Shown here piece by piece: positions 1 through 7,759 of a stretch of 64,000 bases of DNA. Source of the stretch: Gillisella taibaishanensis (GTDB lineage: Bacteria > Pseudomonadota > Alphaproteobacteria > Rhizobiales > Rhizobiaceae). The notes beneath the pieces are model-generated. The model saw only the letters and a program-made list of their open reading frames with translations. It did no database searches and was not told the origin of the DNA. A program made the position numbers and the translations under genes. The DNA lies in the NCBI RefSeq assembly GCF_001938985.1, contig NZ_MKIN01000023.1, positions 244,055 through 308,054 of the forward strand, in the 5' to 3' direction. Each line of letters starts with the position of its first letter. The stretch's first letter is position 1.

Positions 1-904
1 TCTCCTTGCGGTCGGCCACGGCAGGTACGGTATAAAGAGCGATGGCGACGGCAATCCAGGGGATGATGTTGATCAGCCCGTTCATGGTATTGGACACGCC
101 AAAGCCCTTGACGATGGTCGGCAGCCAATAGCTGAGCCCATAGGCCGCCAGCGGAAAGCCGATATAGCAGACCGACATCAGCAACACCCTCGGATTGGCG
201 AGCGCCTTGAAGCCGTTATCGGCATTGTGGTCCATGCCGATATTTTCCTGGTCGAGTCGCGTCTGTAGCCAGGCCTTTTCTTCATCGCTCAAGAAATTGG
301 CCTTGGCTGGCGTATCGGAGAGGTAGAACCAAGTGACGAAGCCGGCGATCACGGCCGGAACGCCAGTTGCGAGAAACACCCATTCCCAGCCCTGATAGCC
401 AAGGAAGCCATCGAGATCGAGAAGAGCACCGCCCAAGGGCGCGCCGACGGCATTGGCAAGCGCGCTGAAGATCATGAACAGCCCAACCATCCGGCCGCGA
501 TAATCCCTCGGGAACCAAAGCGTCAGAAGATAGAGTACACCAGGAAAAAATCCGGCTTCGCAGACACCCAGCAGGAAGCGCAGGATATAAAACATCGTAG
601 CGTTCTGGGTGAAGGCGAGTGCAATGGTCACCGCACCCCAGGAGACCAGGATGCGGGCAAACCAGCGGCTGGCGCCGAACCGCTCAAGAAACAGATTGCT
701 CGGCACCTCAAACAGGAAATAGCCGATGAAAAACAGCGAAGCGCCGAGCCCATAGGCATATTCGCTCAAGCCCAGCGCGCCGACCATCTGCAGCTTGGCG
801 AAGCTGACATTCTGTCGATCGATATAGGCGATCAAATAAAGAAGGCCCAGAAACGGCATTAGCCGCCAGGTGATCTTTGAAATCAATGCTTTTTCGGAAA
901 CCAA
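1..904 (-). CDS. MFS transporter, C-terminal part beyond window
   Basis: This is the N-terminal 301 codons of a major facilitator transporter whose end lies outside the window. The translation shows the first helices, an early 'AYIDRQNVSFA' motif, a long run of hydrophobic segments, and a cytoplasmic loop before helix 7. This layout is typical of the anion:cation symporter group (tartrate, glucarate or galactonate porters), so a sugar acid or hydroxy acid is the likely substrate; this is inference. I chose a TTG start at 904 because GGGAGG lies seven bases upstream in the right frame, while the nearby ATG at 909 runs into a stop after eight codons. The neighbouring aldose 1-epimerase on the same strand fits a sugar-related role. 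Confidence 0.8.
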   Translation of the reverse strand, partial: MVSEKALISKITWRLMPFLGLLYLIAYIDRQNVSFAKLQMVGALGLSEYAYGLGASLFFIGYFLFEVPSNLFLERFGASRWFARILVSWGAVTIALAFTQNATMFYILRFLLGVCEAGFFPGVLYLLTLWFPRDYRGRMVGLFMIFSALANAVGAPLGGALLDLDGFLGYQGWEWVFLATGVPAVIAGFVTWFYLSDTPAKANFLSDEEKAWLQTRLDQENIGMDHNADNGFKALANPRVLLMSVCYIGFPLAAYGLSYWLPTIVKGFGVSNTMNGLINIIPWIAVAIALYTVPAVADRKE

Positions 905-1019
905 GACATGTCCTCCCACAGCCGCCCGCATCGCGCCCGACGGATGTGGTAAACACGATTATGCCATAATTTGTTCCCGCGTCACGCTTTGGTTGCTCCT
1001 CATCTGATCGAAGAAACTA

Positions 1020-2030
1020 TTAGCTTGCCGAAAATACGTAATCGGTTTCCTGCCTCAGCGTTTCGCCGGGGCGCAAGACGGCCGAGGGAAAGCCCGGCTG
1101 GTTGATCGCATCCGGCCAGATCTGGGTTTCCAGGCAGAGGCCGGAAAAGGCGCCATAGCGGCGTCCTTCAAGGCCGGCGACCGGCACATTCAGATAGACG
1201 CCCGCATAAAGTTGCACGCCTGGCTCCGTCGTGCGCACTTCCATGGACAGGCCGGATTTGAGGCTGCGGGCCATCGCGACGCTGCGCTTGGCGACCCGCG
1301 CCTGCGACAGACAGAAATTGTGGTCGAACGGCGCCTGGGTGCCATCCTCGACACGGCGCATCACGCCCATCTGCCGAAAATCAAACGGCGTGGCGGCAAC
1401 CGGACGCTGCTCGCCGGTAGGGATCAGTCTGTCGTCGACGGGCAGATAATGATCGGCAGCGATCATCAGTTCGTGGTCGAGAATATCAGGAGAATCATCA
1501 AGGTTGAAATAGGAGTGCTGGCAGACATTGGCGAGCGTCGGCGCATCAGTCGTCGTCTCGTAGACGACAGACAGAACGCCATGGTCCTGCAGATGATAGG
1601 TGGCGCGGATATGGGCATTTCCGGGATAGCCAGCACGCCCAGCGGGATCGGTAATCTCGAGCACCACCCGGTCGCGAGCAAGATCCGCAATCGACCAGTT
1701 ACGCCGACCCATGCCGTCGCTGCCGCCATGCAGGTGGGTGAAGCCACGTTCGTTGCATTCCAGCTGATAGTCCTGGCCATCGAGCGTGAAGCGGCCACCG
1801 GCAACGCGGTTGGCGAGCCGGCCGGGTGTCGCGCCGAAATAGGGGGAGTGGAAGGCATAGTCCTCGAACCGTTCGAAACCGAGCACCAGCGGTGCCACAT
1901 GGCCTTCCATGCGCAGATCCTGGAGGACTGCCCCCCAGGTCAGCACCTTGGCCATCAGGCCGCCGCCATGCAGCACCACCTGTTCCACCGTTTCGCCCGT
2001 AGCCGTCTTTCCAAATTCCAAACGCTGCAT
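1020..2030 (-). CDS. Aldose 1-epimerase (GalM-like mutarotase)
   Basis: A 336-residue protein of the galactose mutarotase fold, which interconverts alpha and beta anomers of aldoses in the cytoplasm. Visible family motifs are the substrate-binding 'GRLANRVAGG' near the N-terminus, the catalytic histidine segment 'NVCQHSYFNLDD', and the catalytic glutamate in 'CLETQIWPDA' near the C-terminus. The open frame extends 31 codons further upstream, but that extension is rich in arginine and unlike the family. The ATG at 2030 has AGGAAG a few bases upstream and gives the usual length; an ATG at 2042 is the alternative. It lies 67 bp after the VWA gene on the same strand and upstream of the MFS gene, so a sugar uptake and processing group is plausible. 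Confidence 0.85.
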   Translation of the reverse strand: MQRLEFGKTATGETVEQVVLHGGGLMAKVLTWGAVLQDLRMEGHVAPLVLGFERFEDYAFHSPYFGATPGRLANRVAGGRFTLDGQDYQLECNERGFTHLHGGSDGMGRRNWSIADLARDRVVLEITDPAGRAGYPGNAHIRATYHLQDHGVLSVVYETTTDAPTLANVCQHSYFNLDDSPDILDHELMIAADHYLPVDDRLIPTGEQRPVAATPFDFRQMGVMRRVEDGTQAPFDHNFCLSQARVAKRSVAMARSLKSGLSMEVRTTEPGVQLYAGVYLNVPVAGLEGRRYGAFSGLCLETQIWPDAINQPGFPSAVLRPGETLRQETDYVFSAS

Positions 2031-2097
2031 CTGCTTCCTCATTTTCCCATGCCGGCGCCGGTGATCCGACGCCGTGCCCCATTGTCTTTTACGCCGT

Positions 2098-3285
2098 TCA
2101 GCGTGCCAGTTCCCGCGCTGCATCCTCCAGCCCGCCTAGGGTCAGCGGATGCATCCGCCCGCCCATCAACCGCGAAATCAAACCGACGGAATGGGTATAA
2201 TCCCAATGATCCTGCTGCAACGGGTTGAGCCACAGGCACTTGCGAAAATGCGACACCATGCGCGAAAGCCACACTGCCCCCGGCTCTCCGTTCCAATGTT
2301 CCACCGAGCCGCCAACCATAGTGATCTCATAGGGGCTCATCGCCGCATCCCCCACGAAGATCACCCGGTAGTCGGGCCCGTAAGTGCGGATGATGTCGTC
2401 CGTTGCGAGTGTATCGGACCGTCGGCGTCGATTGTCCCTCCACACCCGCTCATAAAGGCAGTTGTGGAAATAGAAATGTTCCATGTGGCGAAATTCGGCC
2501 CGCGCCGCTGAAAACAGCTCCTCCACGCCCTTGACGTGATCGTCCATCGAGCCGCCGATATCGAAGAACATCAGCAGCTTGACGGCATTGCGCCGCTCCG
2601 GCCTCGTCCTGACCTCGAGATAGCCGCTTTCCGCCGTCGCCTGCACCGTACCGTCGAGATCGAATTCCTCGGCCGCCCCTTCGCGCACGAAGCGCCTGAG
2701 ACGACGCAGGGCCACCTTGATATTGCGGGTGCCGAGTGCGACGGAATCGTCGAGATTGCGAAACTCCCTGTTATCCCAGACCTTCACCGCCCTGCGGTGG
2801 CGAGACTGGTCCTGGCCGATCCTGACACCTTCGGGATTGTAACCATAGGCGCCGAAGGGTGAAGTTCCAGCAGTGCCGATCCATTTGGAACCGCCCTGAT
2901 GGCGCTCCTTCTGCTCGGCCAGCCGCTGCTTCAGGGTCTCCATCAGCTTGTCGAAACCGCCGAGCGCCTCGATCAATGCCTTGTCTTCCTCCGACAGATG
3001 CTTTTCCGAGAGCCTGCGCAGCCAGTCCTCGGGCAGGTCCTGGGATGCGGCACCGGAAGGTTCACCGGATACCGCCTGCAGCCCCTTGAAGCATTCAGCA
3101 AAGGCAAGGTCGAACCGGTCGATATGCCGCTCGTCCTTGATCAGCACCGTGCGCGCCAGATAGTAGAAGGCTTCGATGTCGAAATCGACAAGCCCACGCT
3201 CAACCCCTTCCAGAAGCGCCAGATATTCCCGCAGCGAGACGGGAATTTTCTCTTGTCTGAGCTTGAGGAAGAAGGGCAGGAACAT
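2098..3285 (-). CDS. CoxE-like VWA domain protein
   Basis: A 395-residue protein of the CoxE/VWA-containing family that works with MoxR-type AAA+ ATPases, probably as a metal-dependent adaptor in protein maturation. The N-terminal half is helical. The C-terminal half carries a von Willebrand A domain with a MIDAS-type motif 'FFDIGGSMDD' around residue 240, the DxGxS variant usual in this subfamily. It starts three bases after the stop of the acetyltransferase gene, so it is co-transcribed with metA and that gene. A MoxR ATPase gene lies upstream on the same strand, but metA and the acetyltransferase separate the two. Confidence 0.8.
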   Translation of the reverse strand: MFLPFFLKLRQEKIPVSLREYLALLEGVERGLVDFDIEAFYYLARTVLIKDERHIDRFDLAFAECFKGLQAVSGEPSGAASQDLPEDWLRRLSEKHLSEEDKALIEALGGFDKLMETLKQRLAEQKERHQGGSKWIGTAGTSPFGAYGYNPEGVRIGQDQSRHRRAVKVWDNREFRNLDDSVALGTRNIKVALRRLRRFVREGAAEEFDLDGTVQATAESGYLEVRTRPERRNAVKLLMFFDIGGSMDDHVKGVEELFSAARAEFRHMEHFYFHNCLYERVWRDNRRRRSDTLATDDIIRTYGPDYRVIFVGDAAMSPYEITMVGGSVEHWNGEPGAVWLSRMVSHFRKCLWLNPLQQDHWDYTHSVGLISRLMGGRMHPLTLGGLEDAARELAR

Positions 3286-3288
3286 CGG

Positions 3289-3741
3289 CTATAGCGGCTG
3301 CTGGTAGATGATGAATGGCGTCTTGTCCGCCACCTTGTCGTAAAGACGGCGGGCGGTGGCGTTGAATTCCTGGGTCATCCAGTAGACCTTGCCGGCCCCT
3401 GCCTCCTCCGCCGCCGCCTTGACGGCGCTGATAAGCGCCCGGCCAACGCCGCTAGCGCGGATTTCAGGGTCGACATAGAGATCCTGGAGATAGCAGACGT
3501 CGGTCAGATACCAGCAGGACCGATGGAAGACATAATGGCTGAGGCCAACCGGCTTGCCATTGACCAACGCCAGAAAGCCGCGAAACTCGCCAGCGCCGCC
3601 GCTGATCAGCCGGGCGAAGGTGGTGGCATAGATTTCCTCAGGCAACTCGGTTTCATAGAAGGCGAGATAGGCCCGCCACAGCCGGCGCCATTCCGCCTCA
3701 TCGTCGGCCACGATGGGTCGGATCACGAGATTGTCTGCCAT
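3289..3741 (-). CDS. GNAT-family N-acetyltransferase
   Basis: A 150-residue GNAT acetyltransferase. The acetyl-CoA binding motif A is visible as 'LYVDPEIRASGVGRALI' around residues 85-105, followed by 'WMTQEFNATARRLYDKV', the usual beta5-alpha4 region. The substrate is unknown. The gene sits two bases from the metA stop codon and three bases before the VWA gene, so the three are very likely one transcription unit under the metA riboswitch. No frameshift or missing motif is seen. Confidence 0.8.
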   Translation of the reverse strand: MADNLVIRPIVADDEAEWRRLWRAYLAFYETELPEEIYATTFARLISGGAGEFRGFLALVNGKPVGLSHYVFHRSCWYLTDVCYLQDLYVDPEIRASGVGRALISAVKAAAEEAGAGKVYWMTQEFNATARRLYDKVADKTPFIIYQQPL

Positions 3742-3743
3742 CG

Positions 3744-4667
3744 CTAGCGGTCCTTGCCTATGTCGCTTAGATTGTAAGTCGTCGTCTGGTACATCTCGTT
3801 GATCCAGTTTCCGAACAGAAGATGCGCATGGCTGCGCCAGCGGTTGAGCGGCGTCAACGTATCGTCGTTGTGCGGAAAGTAGTCATGCGGCATCCGGATG
3901 GGAATACCGGCATTCACGTCGCGAAAATATTCATCGGCCAGCGACGTCGAATCATATTCGACGTGATTGAACATGTAGAGCCGGTTCGCCTTGTCTTCCT
4001 GCACGAGGCAGACGCCCATATCTTCCGATTCCATCAGAATCTTGAGATCGGGCACTTTTTCGATATCGGCGCGCCGTACTTCGGTCCAGCGCGAAACCGG
4101 CACTTGGAAATCGTCGGAAAAGCCGTTGAGATAGATCGAGGCCGGCGCCAGATTGCGGTGGCGGTAGACGCCGAACGCCTTTTCCTTCAACGGATGTTTC
4201 GGCACGCCATGAAAATGGTAGATCGCCGCCATCGCGCCCCAGCAGACATTCATCGTCGAATGGACATTGGTTTCCGTCCAGTCGAGGATCTGCTGCATCT
4301 CGTTCCAATAGGTCACCTCTTCGAACGGCAGCGTCTCAACCGGCGCGCCTGTGATGATGAAACCGTCGAACTTGCGGTGCTTCACCTCTTCCCAGGTGTG
4401 GTAGAAGGACAGAAGATGCTCTTCCGGCGTGTTTTTCGCCTTGTGGCCACCTATCCGCACCAGGGTCAGTTCCACCTGCAACGGCGAGGCGCCGATCAGC
4501 CGGGCAAACTGCACCTCGGTCTTGATCTTGTTTGGCATGAGGTTAAGGAGCGCGATCTGCAGCGGACGAATATCCTGACGGATCGCTGCGGTTTCCGTCA
4601 TCACCCGCACACCCTCATGCACGAGGGCATCGAAGGCGGGTAGCGTATCGGGGATCTTGATCGGCAT
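3744..4667 (-). CDS. metA: Homoserine O-acetyltransferase (MetA family)
   Basis: A 307-residue MetA-family acyltransferase that activates homoserine for methionine synthesis. The catalytic cysteine is Cys142 in 'VCWGA' and the His235/Glu237 pair is in 'FNHVEY'. The residue that sets acyl-CoA choice is Glu111 in 'TGAPVE'. In characterised MetA proteins Glu at this position selects acetyl-CoA and Gly selects succinyl-CoA, so acetylation is expected despite the usual 'succinyltransferase' annotation. A SAM-II riboswitch lies 80 bp upstream, so expression should fall when S-adenosylmethionine is high. The downstream acetyltransferase and VWA genes are tightly coupled to it. Confidence 0.93.
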   Translation of the reverse strand: MPIKIPDTLPAFDALVHEGVRVMTETAAIRQDIRPLQIALLNLMPNKIKTEVQFARLIGASPLQVELTLVRIGGHKAKNTPEEHLLSFYHTWEEVKHRKFDGFIITGAPVETLPFEEVTYWNEMQQILDWTETNVHSTMNVCWGAMAAIYHFHGVPKHPLKEKAFGVYRHRNLAPASIYLNGFSDDFQVPVSRWTEVRRADIEKVPDLKILMESEDMGVCLVQEDKANRLYMFNHVEYDSTSLADEYFRDVNAGIPIRMPHDYFPHNDDTLTPLNRWRSHAHLLFGNWINEMYQTTTYNLSDIGKDR

Positions 4668-4746
4668 TGAAGGTCCAACTTTCCTGTCACGGCACGGTCG
4701 GCAGCTTGCTGTCGCCTAAGCCTCGGAAAGTCTTGGAACTCACCTC

Positions 4747-4803
4747 GGCCCTTTAGCGACTTATTTTACGTGGCTGCAAGCCGGCCGGCCAAATCACCAC
4801 GAT
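4747..4803 (-). promoter_or_regulatory. SAM-II riboswitch
   Basis: The minus-strand sequence shows the SAM-II (metA-type) aptamer. The P1 stem is CGTGG (from 4801) paired with CCACG. Between the arms lie the conserved TGATTT and the GGCTTGCAGCC segment. Downstream come AAAATAAGTCGCTAAAGG and its pseudoknot-forming purine tail. This aptamer class is known upstream of metA in Agrobacterium and relatives, where it binds S-adenosylmethionine and represses methionine synthesis. It ends about 80 bases before the metA start codon. Confidence 0.92.
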
Positions 4804-4869
4804 AGAGAGACGTCATTTACGCCTTCAACCGTTGCGAATCAATGAAAACCTTAGCTGCAGCGCAGCAGG

Positions 4870-5725
4870 TCAGCGCCCGTCCCTCCAGGCCATAAAGACC
4901 AGTCGCTCGAACAGATGCACATCCTGCTCGTTCTTCAGCAGCGCTCCATGCAGCTTGGGCAGCGCTTGGGTCGCATCCGCCCTCAGATCGGCCGGATCGA
5001 CCTCGTCGGCGACCAGAAGCCTGATCCAGTCCAGCGCTTCCGAAGTGGACGGACGCTTTTTCAAGCCAGGCGTCTCGCGAATTTCGTAAAATCGGGTCAG
5101 CGCCGCCGTCAGCAGCCGAGGCTTGATGCCTGGATAATGAACCTCGACGATCCGCGCCAAGGTCTCGGCATCGGGAAAACGGATATAATGAAAGAAGCAG
5201 CGCCTCAGGAAGGCGTCCGGCAGTTCCTTCTCGTTGTTTGAGGTGATGATGACGATAGGCCGTACCTGCGCCTTCACCGTCTCGCCGGTTTCATAGACAT
5301 GAAACTCCATCCGGTCGAGTTCCTGCAGCAGGTCGTTTGGAAATTCGATATCTGCCTTGTCGATCTCGTCGATCAGCAGCACCGTCTTTTGCCCTGCCGC
5401 AAAAGCCTCCCAAAGCTTGCCACGCCTGATGTAATTGCCGATATCGCTGACACGCGGATCGCCGAGTTGGCTATCGCGCAACCGCGACACGGCATCGTAT
5501 TCGTAAAGCCCTTGCTGCGCCTTGGTGGTGGATTTGATGTTCCATTCGGATCATCGGCAGACCAAGAGCCGATGCCACCTGGCGGGCCAGTTCGGTCTTG
5601 CCGGTGCCCGGCTCGCCCTTGACCAGAAGCGGCCGCTCCAGCGCGATGGCAGCGTTGACGGCGATCGTCAGATCCTTATCGGCAATGTAATCCGCGCTTC
5701 CCATGAACTGGCCGGAAAATGCCAT
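4870..5725 (-). pseudogene. MoxR-family AAA+ ATPase, split by a 1-bp frameshift
   Basis: The reading frame from ATG 5725 (AGGAG upstream) encodes the start of a MoxR ATPase with Walker A 'GEPGTGKTELA'. After 'LGLPMI' it leaves the family sequence. From about 5545 downward another frame continues it with 'NIKSTTKAQQGLYEYDAVSR', Walker B 'VLLIDEIDKAD', the sensor region 'ITSNNEKELPDAFLRRC' and the C-terminal lid, ending at 4870. Removing one G from the GG at 5548-5549 joins the two parts and restores 'MIEWNIKSTT', giving 284 residues, the family's normal length. The rest is intact, so this is either a very recent mutation or a base-calling error. MoxR proteins act as chaperones with VWA partners such as the CoxE-like protein encoded nearby. 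Confidence 0.85.
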
Positions 5726-5830
5726 GATTGCTCCTGCGTCCAGATGAATTTTCGGGAAGGTAGTGAGTGCAAGGCCTTGCGACAAGCCATGGCGGACCGA
5801 CCGCCTGATTGCGTGGATCGGAGCCAATTT

Positions 5831-5893
5831 TAAGAATTATGCAATAGATTTAATGTGTTAAAACGCCCAGTGCGCCCATTGCAAAACGCGCAC
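5831..5893 (+). repeat. Dispersed palindromic repeat, family 1, partial copy a
   Basis: This stretch begins with GAATTATGCAATAGATTTAA and ends with a second hairpin arm pair TGCGC/GCGCA. It aligns with the 3' two-thirds of the repeat at 9619-9720 but lacks most of the first hairpin. It lies 106 bp upstream of the MoxR gene in a gene-free interval. Confidence 0.6.
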
Positions 5894-6313
5894 CACCGTA
5901 CGGCTTTGCAAATAAAGCTTGTGTTTTGCTTGAAATCTGCCAGTTTGCCGCCCATATCCTGCCCGACCATTCAGGATGGAGCCAGCGTTTCCGGCAGGAA
6001 AGCTTTTTGGCTCCGGATGGTAACGGGTTCCTGTTTCCCCTGCCTGAATGATGACTCTGCCGGCCATCCGGCCTGCCTGCCGCGAGATCGAACCAGAGCG
6101 GTTCGACAACGGATCAGGCAAAAATCACCGACGCCTGCGGCGACTTTCTTAAGGCCAATCTGGTCGAAAAGAACCGTAGACATCAACCAACGCGCCGTTC
6201 GCACCGTCTCCGCACCGTCTCACCACGGCCAATAATCGCGGTTTTCCGGCATTCGGTCTGACACTTTATTCTGCGGGATGGCTCGTCAGAGACATCGCTT
6301 GAAGGAGACCGGC
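5894..6313 (+). other. Intergenic stretch without a recognisable gene
   Basis: The 420 bp between the repeat and the next start codon hold only short, arginine- and cysteine-rich overlapping frames on both strands that look unlike proteins. A short direct repeat of GCACCGTCTC occurs near 6199-6219. The promoter of the 6314 gene should lie in the last part. I see no RNA gene here. Confidence 0.5.
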
Positions 6314-6583
6314 ATGGCAGCGCATTTGTACAAGACAGGCGACATGGTCGTGCTGAAGGACGGACCAGTCAGGCTCTCGCGTTCTGTGGGCGTTTGTAAG
6401 GTTCTGGCCACCCTGCCGGAACAGCAGGGAACCCGGCGCTACCGTGTTCGTTTTGAGAGCGAAGGCTTTGACCGGTCGATCGCCGAAGATGAAATCGACA
6501 GGGACCGCTCGCCCCGTTCTGGCAGCGGCCTCGATACGAAAAAGCCGGCTGGCTCTTGGCTGACGCCCGGTGGCCCAGCCTGA
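6314..6583 (+). CDS. Conserved hypothetical protein, 89 residues
   Basis: A small protein of unknown function beginning 'MAAHLYKTGDMVVLKDGPV'. The first 55 residues look like a small beta-barrel: a KTGD/VVLKDG turn, then 'YRVRFESEGFDRSIAEDEI'. This resembles the short nucleic-acid or ribosome-associated barrel proteins often found near translation genes, but I cannot name a family. The last 25 residues are polar and probably disordered. The ATG at 6314 is preceded by GAAGGAG, which decides the start over an upstream ATG at 6278. It lies 48 bp before rpsU on the same strand. Confidence 0.65.
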   Translation: MAAHLYKTGDMVVLKDGPVRLSRSVGVCKVLATLPEQQGTRRYRVRFESEGFDRSIAEDEIDRDRSPRSGSGLDTKKPAGSWLTPGGPA

Positions 6584-6631
6584 ACCACAGTTAAAACGAC
6601 ACCTATTCCATCAACCACCAAAGGAGATACA

Positions 6632-6874
6632 GTGCAGGTACTCGTCCGCGATAACAATGTTGAACAGGCACTGCGCGTGCTCAAGAAGAAGATGCAGCGC
6701 GAAGGTCTTTTTCGTGAAATGAAGGCCCGTTCGGCCTATGAAAAGCCGTCGGAAAAGAAGACCCGCGAAAAGGCGGAAGCCGTGCGTCGCACGCGCAAGC
6801 TCGCCCGCAAGAAGCTTCAGCGCGAAGGCCTGCTGCCAGCGCCGAAGAAGAAGGTTTTTGCCGCACGCGGCTGA
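6632..6874 (+). CDS. rpsU: 30S ribosomal protein S21
   Basis: An 80-residue S21 protein of the small ribosomal subunit, which helps base-pairing between the anti-Shine-Dalgarno region and mRNA. It has the family start '[20 protein letters not shown]', the central '[11 protein letters not shown]' and a lysine/arginine-rich tail. The start codon is GTG at 6632 with AAGGAG a few bases upstream. The length matches other alphaproteobacterial S21 proteins. Confidence 0.95.
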   Translation: MQVLVRDNNVEQALRVLKKKMQREGLFREMKARSAYEKPSEKKTREKAEAVRRTRKLARKKLQREGLLPAPKKKVFAARG

Positions 6875-6978
6875 CAATCCCTTCGTTCAGGCCTCGTCCT
6901 GGACAAACTTCGAGCGATCGGACCGAAAATGCCCCAGGCGTTCCTAATATCATGGAACGCCTTTTGCATTTCCGCCGA

Positions 6979-7090
6979 GACGCGCTACAGCGCCATGCGC
7001 CACATATGGCGCATCCAGGTTCTCTGTAGCACTTCAAACCTGCTGCATGATTTTCTCCTTAAATCGATTCCGATTTAAGGAATTATGCAG
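6979..7090 (-). repeat. Dispersed palindromic repeat, family 1, copy b
   Basis: Read on the minus strand this is CTGCATAATT, a 10-bp inverted repeat CCTTAAATCG/CGATTTAAGG with a 4-base loop, a linker containing ATGCAGCAG, and a second hairpin ATGCGCCA/TGGCGCAT. The order matches the copy at 9619-9720, but the second stem has different bases that still pair. Its edge reaches into the 5' region of the thiamine pyrophosphokinase gene. Confidence 0.75.
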
Positions 7091-7102
7091 TATGGCAAGG
7101 CC

Positions 7103-7756
7103 ATGACGGAAACGACCTTCACCATCCTGCTCGGCGGCCCCCTTGCCATTACGCCACGACTCACCTCGGCAGTGGCGGGAACACGTGCGATCGCCGCCGA
7201 TGGCGGCATGCGCCATGCTGAGGTCCTTGGCCTGATGCCGGAGCTGTGGGTTGGAGATTTCGATAGTTCAGACGGATTTTCCGCCGAGGCCTTCACGGGC
7301 GTGCCGCGCATGCCCTACCCGGCCCGTAAAAACCTGACGGATGGTGAAATCGCCATTGAGGAAGCACGCAAGCGCGGCGCCACACGGCTGCTGCTGGCCG
7401 GTGCCCTTGGCGGCGAGCGCTCCGACCACGCCATCATGCATCTGCTGTTGGCCGTGGCGCTGGCGGCGCAGGGCCTCGCCATTCACCTGACGTCAGGCGA
7501 AGAAGAAGCCTGGCCGCTTGAAGCTGGCAAGAGCCTGGACCTCGATCTGCCGCAAGGCTCGCTGTTTTCCGTGCTCGGCTTTTCGGCCCTTACCGGGCTG
7601 ACTATTGCCGGCGCCCGTTATCCATTACAGGGTTTCGATCTGCCATTCGGATCGTCCCGCACCATTTCCAACGTGGCCGAAGGTCCGGTAACGCTGTCGC
7701 TTGTCAGCGGCCATGCCGTGATCCTTGCCCGCCCTTATGACATGACCGGAGCGTGA
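7103..7756 (+). CDS. Thiamine diphosphokinase
   Basis: A 217-residue thiamine pyrophosphokinase, which makes the cofactor thiamine diphosphate from thiamine and ATP. Family motifs are 'AADGGMRHAEVLGLMPELWVGDFDS' near residues 35-60 and the basic/acidic 'YPARKNLTDGEIAIEEA' segment, followed by the C-terminal beta-sandwich domain ending in the serine-containing 'LSLVSGHAVILA'. An ATG at 7085 is in frame but lies at the edge of the palindromic repeat; the ATG at 7103 with AAGG upstream is preferred. The next gene starts four bases after its stop. It should supply TPP, the ligand of the riboswitch at 13275. Confidence 0.88.
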   Translation: MTETTFTILLGGPLAITPRLTSAVAGTRAIAADGGMRHAEVLGLMPELWVGDFDSSDGFSAEAFTGVPRMPYPARKNLTDGEIAIEEARKRGATRLLLAGALGGERSDHAIMHLLLAVALAAQGLAIHLTSGEEEAWPLEAGKSLDLDLPQGSLFSVLGFSALTGLTIAGARYPLQGFDLPFGSSRTISNVAEGPVTLSLVSGHAVILARPYDMTGA

Positions 7757-7759
7757 CCC

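Noticed and set aside
4800..4828. TTGAAG-N17-CTATCG as the metA promoter
   Set aside because: Its start point would fall inside the P1 stem of the SAM-II riboswitch, so the true promoter must lie further upstream, perhaps at TTGATT-N17-TAAATG.
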